Assembly: GCA_963777695.1 (NCBI GenBank)
Contig: CAVZRC010000003.1
Coordinates: 4,092,001-4,156,000 of the forward strand
DNA: 64,000 nt
Direction of reading: 5' to 3'
Source: CAVZRC01 sp963777695
Lineage (GTDB): Bacteria > Planctomycetota > Planctomycetia > Isosphaerales > Isosphaeraceae
Shown: positions 58,401 through 64,000 of the stretch, in pieces
Numbering within the stretch: the first letter of the stretch is position 1
Layout: every line of letters starts with the position of its first letter
Position numbers and translations under genes: made by a program
Notes under the pieces: generated by a model
What the model was told of the DNA's origin: nothing
The model's input: only the letters and a program-made list of their open reading frames with translations
Database searches by the model: none

Positions 58401-59482
58401 CCACCTCCGGATCGAAGTTCGGGTAGGCCGGGATGTCCCAGGGCTGCTGCCAGCCGGCGTAATAGATCGGGATCTGGATCGATTCGCCCGGCTCCAGCAC
58501 GCCCGGTGTGGCTCCGCTGGCCAGGATCTGGATCGTGTTGCTGAAGCCGGCAGGGACCGTGGTAGTCCAGAGCCCCTGCGTGGCAATCGAGGCGTCCAGG
58601 GTCAGCAGGGCCTTCTGATCGGTTGTCCCATTCGCGTGAGTCTGGAAGACCGTCACCTGTGAGGATCGGCGCCGGCATCGCCAGGTCGCCGGTGTTGCTG
58701 TAATCCAGGTAGAGCGTGGAGGCGATGTGGTAGCCCAGGGTGCTCGGCGTCACCAGATTGGCCTGGAAATTAAACGCTCCGCCCTGATCCATGGTGAATG
58801 CGTTGCCTAGCGTGGCCGAGGTCCCGTCGGCCCGCGTCACCACGACGGAGTAGACGCCGGCGGGAACCGTGCCGGCCGTGAAGGTGGCGGTGAGCTGGGT
58901 GGGGAGGTCGAGCTGCACCTGGTTGGCCTGGTAGGTCGTCCCACCGGCCGGCCACCAGGCTGACGGTCGTCGTGGCATCGAATCCCGCCCCGGTCAAGGT
59001 CAGGACGGCGTCGGTCGAGATTGCCGAGGCGAGCGGGAGACACCGCCGTGAGAGTCGACCGGCGAACCGGGGCCGTGAGGGTGAATGGCTCGGGAGGCAG
59101 TCTGCGACGTTTGCGGCGTAGACCAGGATGTACCACGTCCCCGGCGCGGCCGTCGGGACGACAATGGTCTGCGCGATCGGACTGCGGCGTCAGCGGACTC
59201 GTACTGGTAGTCGGCCCGCGTCGGCGGGGAGCCAAACTTGGCGTAGACCTCGATCTGGTCGGCGGAGTTGGTATTCTTCAGGGCGATCAGCAGTTCCTTG
59301 TCCTGCGGCGTGCTGATCGTGAAGAGCTGCGGCTGGCCGCTTCCGGCGAACACACTTGTGAAGGCCACGCCAGAAGTCAGCGGGGTGACGCTCGTTTGCT
59401 GCATCTCGAAGCTGTAGGCGCCCTACGGTCGGTTGCGTGGCGTGGACGGTCAGCGTATAGGTCCCGGAGGCGGGCAGGTTGA
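55467..59482 (-). CDS. Giant surface protein, RHS/YD-repeat part with many frame breaks
   Basis: No long open frame exists, yet all three minus-strand frames hold pieces of one protein in the right order. First PPC-like and Ig-like beta domains (FTISTPQDKELLIALKNTNS, LTATFTAGTVPAGVYSVVVT). Then YD repeats (NATHYIYDSNFNLTQVIDPA, NGNTTNYGYDSKGNLLAITY, YLAYAYDAHGNMISATDG, TYVTNNMNQYTQIGATNLTY). Then an RHS core (NPFQFVGQLGVLSQTNGIDV, RARAYLPTEGHFLSKDPLGL, GGEANLYTYAAQNPQAY) with DPSGLTLCYDTG in another frame. I estimate at least fifteen frame changes. Because motifs remain intact, this could be one functional coding region with local sequence errors, or a recently broken gene. Confidence 0.7.
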
Positions 59483-62400
59483 TCAAGGGCCGAGCTGGTG
59501 GTCGACCCGCTGAACGCGGTGTACCCGTTCGGCCCGGTCAGGTCGAACAGAAAGCCCGGCAAGGCCGTGCTGAGCAGGTTCGAAGCGGACTTGCTGGTTG
59601 GCCGAGGCGGCGAACGTCCATTTGTCCACCTCGTACGGGGAGGCCAGCTGGCCGACGGTGGTCTGGTTGAGGTTCAGGGCGGAGGTATGGACCGTGGCGT
59701 CCCAGAGGGTGAGTAGGTAATTTCCCGTGTTCGTCGTGTGGCCGGGGCCCGCCTGGATGCGGATGTGGTAGGTGCCGTCGGCCGGCAGGGTCACGTCTTG
59801 CAACGTGGCGTCCGTGCCGCTGCTGGAATTCGACGCCGTTGACACGATCGAAGCATTGGGCGCGACGAGCTGGACCTGGGCGAAATTCAGGGTCGGCGAC
59901 ACGGGGGTGAAAAGGCTGCCACTGCCGGTGCCCACGAACGCCTGGATGGTCTGACCGGCCCGGCCGAAAAACGTCCAGTCGTCCACTGTGCCTGACTGCG
60001 CAATGTCGCCGTGCGTTGGTGTCGCGTACGGCACCGGCCCGCCATCGGGCACCAAGGTTACGGATCCATTCAGCACGCTCCCGCCGATCTGCGCGGTACG
60101 GGCATAGAGGTGCAATCCGTTCAGATTCAGCGAGGTTCCCGACGGTACGACCAGCGCATCGGCGTAGACCGCTTCCGCGCTTGTGCCGGCCGAGTTATGC
60201 GCATTGTCCACCAGGCGGACGTAAGTATTGTTACCGAGCGCCAGGGTGTCGAAGGCAAAGTTTGCCTGGAATCCAGCGGCGACGGCGCCGAGGTCGTTGC
60301 TCATCGCTTCCAGGAGTTGGGGCGCCGCGGCGGTGCCGGAACCCGCCAGGGTGACAGTCCCTTTAGGGGCGAATAATGCCGCGTCCGTGGTGTTGCCGAC
60401 CAGGTTGCCCTGCGCGGTGATCGTCGCCCCGATGGCTTCGTGAAGGATGCCGGATTGATCGATGGAGACCGAACTCGCCAGGGTCACGCTACTCCCGGCG
60501 CCGGCCTGGATGGTGCCGTGGTTGACCCAGTTGGTGGCGGTGATGGAGAGCGGATGGCCGTTGCCCGGTGGATCGCCGTTGATCGTCCCCAGGTTATCGA
60601 GGTTGGCTGTCCCCACGTTGATGACGGCGCTGTTGCCGCCGTGGACAGTCACGTCGGCGCCGATGGTCAGGACGTTGCCCGCGCCCGCGTCGGTGATTCC
60701 GCCATTGCCGGTGATGCTCACCGTGCCGGTGCCCTCCAGCGTCTGGGTGCCGGTGAAGGCCAGGTCGTCGGCGTTGCCGCTCAGGATCACGGTACCCCCC
60801 GCCAGCGTCAAGCCGGCGCCGGCGATCGCGACGGTTGCGACGAGCCCCCCGCCGGCGGCCGGTAGGGTCAGCGTGCCGGCCAGTGTCACGTCCTGCACCG
60901 TGCTGATCGTCTTGGCGGCCAGGAGGTTGTCGGTCACCGTGCCCCCAACAATCGTGCCTCCGTCAAGCGTCCAGGGGCCGGTGCTGGCATCCAGCGTCCC
61001 GCCGGTGAGCTCCAGCGTCCCGGTCAGGTTGATGATGCCGCCGGTCGTCGGCGTGCGGTTGACTATGCCGAGCGACCCCAGGGTCAGGGTGCCGCCGAGA
61101 TCGACCGTGCCACCGTTGCTCAAGCCGATGGTGCCGGAGTTCGACCAGTTGCCGGTCAGGTTGACCGTGCCGACGTTGGCGAGGATCTGGCCATCGGTGG
61201 CGTTGGTCCACGAGCCCGCCAGTGTGACGCCGGTGAGACCGAGTCCCTGGATGATGCCGTGGTTGACCCAGTTTGTGCCCGAGACGGTGGCCGTTGCGAC
61301 GTTGGCCGGCGCGTTGCCGTTGATCGTCCCGAAGTTGTCCAGGCTGGCGGTGCCCACATTGATGAATCCGGCGGCGCCGAGCTGAACCGTCACGCCGGAG
61401 GCGATGGTCAGGACGTTGCCCGCGCCCGCGTCGGTGATCCCGCCCTGGGGACCGATCGTCACCGTGCCGGTGCCGGCGAGGGTCTGGGTGCCACCGAAAG
61501 CCAGGTTGTCCGACGTGCCGCCCAGGATCACAGTCCCCCCCGCCAGCGTCAACCCGGCGCCGGCGATCGCGACGATCGCGTCGCCCCCATTGCCGGCGGC
61601 CTGAAGGCTTAGCGTGCCCGCCAGCGTCACATCCTTGAGCGTGCCCTGGGGCGTGCCCGCCGGCTGCCGCCTGGTGGCCAGGAGGTTGTCGGTGACCGTG
61701 CCCCCAACAATCGTGCCTCCCTTGAGCGACCAGGGGCCGGTGCTGGCATCCAGCGTCCCGCCGGTGAGCTCCAACGTGCCGGTCAGGTTGATGGTGCCGC
61801 CGGTCGTCGGCGTTCGATTGAGGGTCCCAAGTGACGCCAGAGTGAAGGTGTCGCCAAGATTGACGATCCCGCTGTTGCTCAAATCGATGACGCCGTTGTT
61901 GGTCCAGATGCCGGTCAGGCTGACCGCGCCACCGTTGGCGAGGATCTGGCCGTCGGTGGCGTTGGTCCACGAGCCCGCCAGTGTGACGCCGGTGAGGCCG
62001 AGTCCCTGGATCGTGCCGTGGTTGACCCAGTTGGTGGCGTTGATGGTTGCCGTAACGAGGTTGGCCGCCGCGTTGCCGTTGATCGTCCCGAAGTTGTCCA
62101 GGCTCGCGGTGCCCACATCGATGAATCCGGCGGCGCCGAGTTGAACCGTCACGCCGGAGGCGATGGTCAGGACGTTGCCCGCGCCCGCGTCGGTGATCCC
62201 GCCCTGGGGACCGATCGTCACCGTGCCGGTGCCGGCGAGCGTCTGGGTGCCACCGAAAGCCAGGTTGTCCAACGTGCCGGCCAGGATCACAGTCCCCCCC
62301 GCCAGCGTCAACCCGGCGCCGGCGATCGCGACGATCGCGTCGCCCCCATTGCCGGCGGCCTGCAGGCTTAGCGTGCCCGCCAGCGTCACATCCTTGAGCG

Positions 62401-62872
62401 TGCCCTGGGGCGTGCCCTGCGGCTGCCGCCTGGCCGCCTGAAGGGTCGTTCCCGCCGAGATGGTCGCGTTGATCAGCGTACCACCCTGTAGCGCGATGGT
62501 GCTGGAGTCGCTGATCGTCCCAGCGACATTGATGCTGCCCTTGAGTGTGATGGGGGCGCTGGCCGTGATACTTTTTGCGAAGTCCGCCGGGCCGCCGATG
62601 TTCACGGCGGCGCCGGAGTTGAGCGCTCCGATGATCACATCATCGCTCGGGCCAGGGACCGCGTCCGTACTCCAGTTGCCGGCCGATTCCCAGTTGCCCC
62701 CCGCGGGATTGATCCAGGTGACCGAGAGCATCGTCCGGTCTTCGAGCTGTTCCAGCAGGAGCCGATGGCGGTTGCGTGCGACGGGAGAAATCGCTTGTCG
62801 CCGACCCTTACCCGATGCCCTACGCGGAGAGCCGGAGATTCCCAGAGTCCGCAGCCAACACGGCATGTCCAT
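59483..62872 (-). CDS. Giant surface protein, N-terminal part (LEDRTMLS motif, beta-helix repeats, PPC)
   Basis: 1129 intact residues from an ATG at 62872 (GAGGAG upstream). It begins with the basic leader and RHRLLLEQLEDRTMLSVTWI, a motif seen at the start of many planctomycete giant exported proteins. A domain reading GGNWESAGNWSTDAVPGPSD and then three long repeats of about 253 residues follow (LAGGTVILAGTLDNLAFGGT, TDAGAGNVLTIASGVTVQLG), whose Gly/Thr-rich short periods suggest a right-handed beta-helix. A PPC domain closes it (DDWTFFGRAGQTIQAFVGTG). The frame breaks near 59560, where it joins GFLFDLTGPNGYTAFSGSTT. The full gene would span 52977-62872, about 3,300 residues. Confidence 0.88.
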   Translation of the reverse strand: MDMPCWLRTLGISGSPRRASGKGRRQAISPVARNRHRLLLEQLEDRTMLSVTWINPAGGNWESAGNWSTDAVPGPSDDVIIGALNSGAAVNIGGPADFAKSITASAPITLKGSINVAGTISDSSTIALQGGTLINATISAGTTLQAARRQPQGTPQGTLKDVTLAGTLSLQAAGNGGDAIVAIAGAGLTLAGGTVILAGTLDNLAFGGTQTLAGTGTVTIGPQGGITDAGAGNVLTIASGVTVQLGAAGFIDVGTASLDNFGTINGNAAANLVTATINATNWVNHGTIQGLGLTGVTLAGSWTNATDGQILANGGAVSLTGIWTNNGVIDLSNSGIVNLGDTFTLASLGTLNRTPTTGGTINLTGTLELTGGTLDASTGPWSLKGGTIVGGTVTDNLLATRRQPAGTPQGTLKDVTLAGTLSLQAAGNGGDAIVAIAGAGLTLAGGTVILGGTSDNLAFGGTQTLAGTGTVTIGPQGGITDAGAGNVLTIASGVTVQLGAAGFINVGTASLDNFGTINGNAPANVATATVSGTNWVNHGIIQGLGLTGVTLAGSWTNATDGQILANVGTVNLTGNWSNSGTIGLSNGGTVDLGGTLTLGSLGIVNRTPTTGGIINLTGTLELTGGTLDASTGPWTLDGGTIVGGTVTDNLLAAKTISTVQDVTLAGTLTLPAAGGGLVATVAIAGAGLTLAGGTVILSGNADDLAFTGTQTLEGTGTVSITGNGGITDAGAGNVLTIGADVTVHGGNSAVINVGTANLDNLGTINGDPPGNGHPLSITATNWVNHGTIQAGAGSSVTLASSVSIDQSGILHEAIGATITAQGNLVGNTTDAALFAPKGTVTLAGSGTAAAPQLLEAMSNDLGAVAAGFQANFAFDTLALGNNTYVRLVDNAHNSAGTSAEAVYADALVVPSGTSLNLNGLHLYARTAQIGGSVLNGSVTLVPDGGPVPYATPTHGDIAQSGTVDDWTFFGRAGQTIQAFVGTGSGSLFTPVSPTLNFAQVQLVAPNASIVSTASNSSSGTDATLQDVTLPADGTYHIRIQAGPGHTTNTGNYLLTLWDATVHTSALNLNQTTVGQLASPYEVDKWTFAASANQQVRFEPAQHGLAGLSVRPDRAERVHRVQRVDHQLGP
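60460..62430. repeat. Three long tandem repeats (759-base period) in the giant gene
   Basis: The stretch starting CGTTGGTCCACGAGCCCGCC at 61201 recurs at 61960, an offset of 759 bases (253 codons), and the two copies are nearly identical over several hundred bases. A third, more diverged copy lies at 60460-61190. The period is a multiple of three, so the frame is kept. Confidence 0.85.
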
Positions 62873-63181
62873 CGTATCGTCTCCTCGGGGTGAGTCGGCA
62901 AGTGTTGCTGGCGAATCGTCCGCATCGCCGGGCGCACGGCGAGCGCCCGGCCGTGATTCGGCCGGAGATCGACCTTCTCAAGTGCGGCACCGCACCGTTG
63001 GGCTGTCGCGGCGAAGCATCCTCGGTCATCGGCCCATGAAATAACTCCCCCGGTGGATCGCGCAGCGATCCGTCGCGACGCTTGCGTCAACCCGGGTCGG
63101 TCCGTGTGATGGGTCTGTTATTAAGATTGCGCCCGGCGTGACAGCAAATGAAAGTGACCGGAATTGCGCCGGGAGCGATCG
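62873..63181. promoter_or_regulatory. Control region between the ECF sigma gene and the giant gene
   Basis: About 310 bases with no coding content. It separates two co-directional minus-strand genes and must carry the ribosome site (GAGGAG) and probably the promoter of the giant gene. I see no convincing terminator hairpin, so some read-through from the sigma gene is possible. Confidence 0.45.
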
Positions 63182-63847
63182 TCAATTGATCAATTCGCCC
63201 AATTCTTCCTTGATGCGACGGAGCACCCGCGATTTGGCTTTGCGAATGGCAGCGGCACTCATGGCGAGCTCCCGAACCAGGGCAGACGTCGGCCGGCCCT
63301 CGATTGCGGATAGCCAGAAGGCTTGCCAGGTTGGTTCCTGGAACTCACGGCGCACCTGCTCGAGCGCCTGGAGGTAAAGGCGGCTCATCTCGATGTCCTC
63401 ACCCTCGGCGGGGTCGCCGGTCAGCTCTGGAACCTCTTGCAGGCGCCGGTAGGCGTCCGAGCCGCCCTCGGCGAAGGCTCGCCCCTGGTTGCGGCGAAAA
63501 TGCATGAGGACCTGATTGCGTGTGACGCCCCTGAGCCAGCCCCGGAAGGTGTCGCCCGGTCGGTCGCGGCGGAATCGCGGGATGTCGCGCGCGACGGCGG
63601 CGAAGACCTCTTGGATTACGTCATCGAGCTCAGGGATGGCGATCCCCGCCCGGCCACACCAGAAGCGCACCAGGGGCTGGTAGAGCGCCACCAGCCGGTT
63701 CCAGGCGTCTTCGTCCCGGACCGGCGCCTGCGCGCGCTCCAGCAAGCTCAGCGGGGTCTTTCTCTTGGCGTCGGCGGATTCGCCGGGTTGGTCTTCGATC
63801 ACGGGCCTGGTCATCAATAAGTGCCGCGGATCATTCAGATAGAGCAT
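63182..63847 (-). CDS. ECF-type RNA polymerase sigma factor
   Basis: About 221 residues from the ATG at 63847 (AGAGG five bases upstream). Region 2: AWNRLVALYQPLVRFWCGRA, LDDVIQEVFAAVARDIPRFR and FRGWLRGVTRNQVLMHFRRN. Region 4: TWQAFWLSAIEGRPTSALVR and LAMSAAAIRKAKSRVLRRIK. This is the planctomycete-type ECF layout, with region 4 directing recognition of the -35 element. No anti-sigma gene follows. Immediately downstream on the same strand is the giant surface-protein gene, its most obvious target. Confidence 0.92.
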   Translation of the reverse strand: MLYLNDPRHLLMTRPVIEDQPGESADAKRKTPLSLLERAQAPVRDEDAWNRLVALYQPLVRFWCGRAGIAIPELDDVIQEVFAAVARDIPRFRRDRPGDTFRGWLRGVTRNQVLMHFRRNQGRAFAEGGSDAYRRLQEVPELTGDPAEGEDIEMSRLYLQALEQVRREFQEPTWQAFWLSAIEGRPTSALVRELAMSAAAIRKAKSRVLRRIKEELGELIN

Positions 63848-64000
63848 GCAACCTCTCGACATCGAGGTTATCACGATTTCCAGTGAGTGTCACTGACTGA
63901 TGGGTCTATGAGTCTCGGAGCCGGGCTGACGACACGAGGTAGCCCGCGACGACCTGACGACCCGACCGCGCCCTGAACGATCTGACGTAGGTCCATTGAC

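Noticed and set aside
60462..62144. Pro/Val-rich plus-strand open frames opposite the giant gene
   Set aside because: They arise from the Gly/Thr-rich repeats on the other strand and have no start signals or recognisable domains.

Overview
The window looks like part of a planctomycete chromosome, most likely from the Isosphaeraceae/Gemmatales side. It is GC-rich. Several genes belong to lineages expanded there: DUF1559 prepilin-like proteins, two PEP-CTERM exported proteins, Tat-type oxidoreductases, DUF1573 and DUF1684 proteins, a TPR-sulfotransferase, propeller fusions, odd sigma factors, and a giant surface protein with the LEQLEDRTMLS N-terminal motif. Bacterial fae and mtdB/C genes for tetrahydromethanopterin-linked C1 transfer also fit. 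I saw no rRNA, tRNA, CRISPR array, complete IS element or prophage.

Layout. 1-13.7 kb: a truncated secreted redoxin-type protein, an alpha/beta hydrolase, an overlapping pair containing a retropepsin-like protease, an orphan NtrC-type regulator, two Tat-exported oxidoreductases, a zinc-ribbon DUF1559 protein, a PEP-CTERM protein and a TPR-sulfotransferase. 14-24 kb: rsfS-argS, a propeller-cytochrome c protein, a zinc metallopeptidase, then a C1/H4MPT locus (ATP-grasp protein and a small exported protein on the minus strand, fae and mtdB/C on the plus strand, and a pterin dehydratase beyond a PIN toxin-antitoxin pair). 24-34 kb: SMP-30 lactonase, two glycosyltransferases around an Rpn-type nuclease, two divergent sigma factors, a ferredoxin beside a Rieske oxygenase, and a Uma2 nuclease. 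33-42 kb: DUF1573, DUF1684, a lipoprotein, DUF1559 and a propeller-phosphoesterase. 41.4-50.8 kb is the most accessory-looking part: MITE-like and REP-like palindromes, a broken nuclease, a CHAT protease tail-to-tail with a subtilisin, an SDR beside a truncated AraC regulator, and two tandem secreted paralogs. 50.8-64 kb: a WD40 protein, a PEP-CTERM protein, and a roughly 9.9-kb giant surface-protein gene (beta-helix repeats, PPC domains, RHS/YD repeats, FN3-like repeats, PKD, dockerin-like end) preceded by an ECF sigma gene.

A feature of the whole window is the number of genes with conserved sequence on both sides of a 1-2 base indel, usually in a short homopolymer or CG repeat. About a dozen genes are affected, and the RHS part of the giant gene carries a dense cluster. 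Motifs stay intact on both sides, so sequencing or assembly error is at least as likely as real gene decay. I annotated these genes across the break and say where each break lies. Two other genes carry in-frame amber codons.
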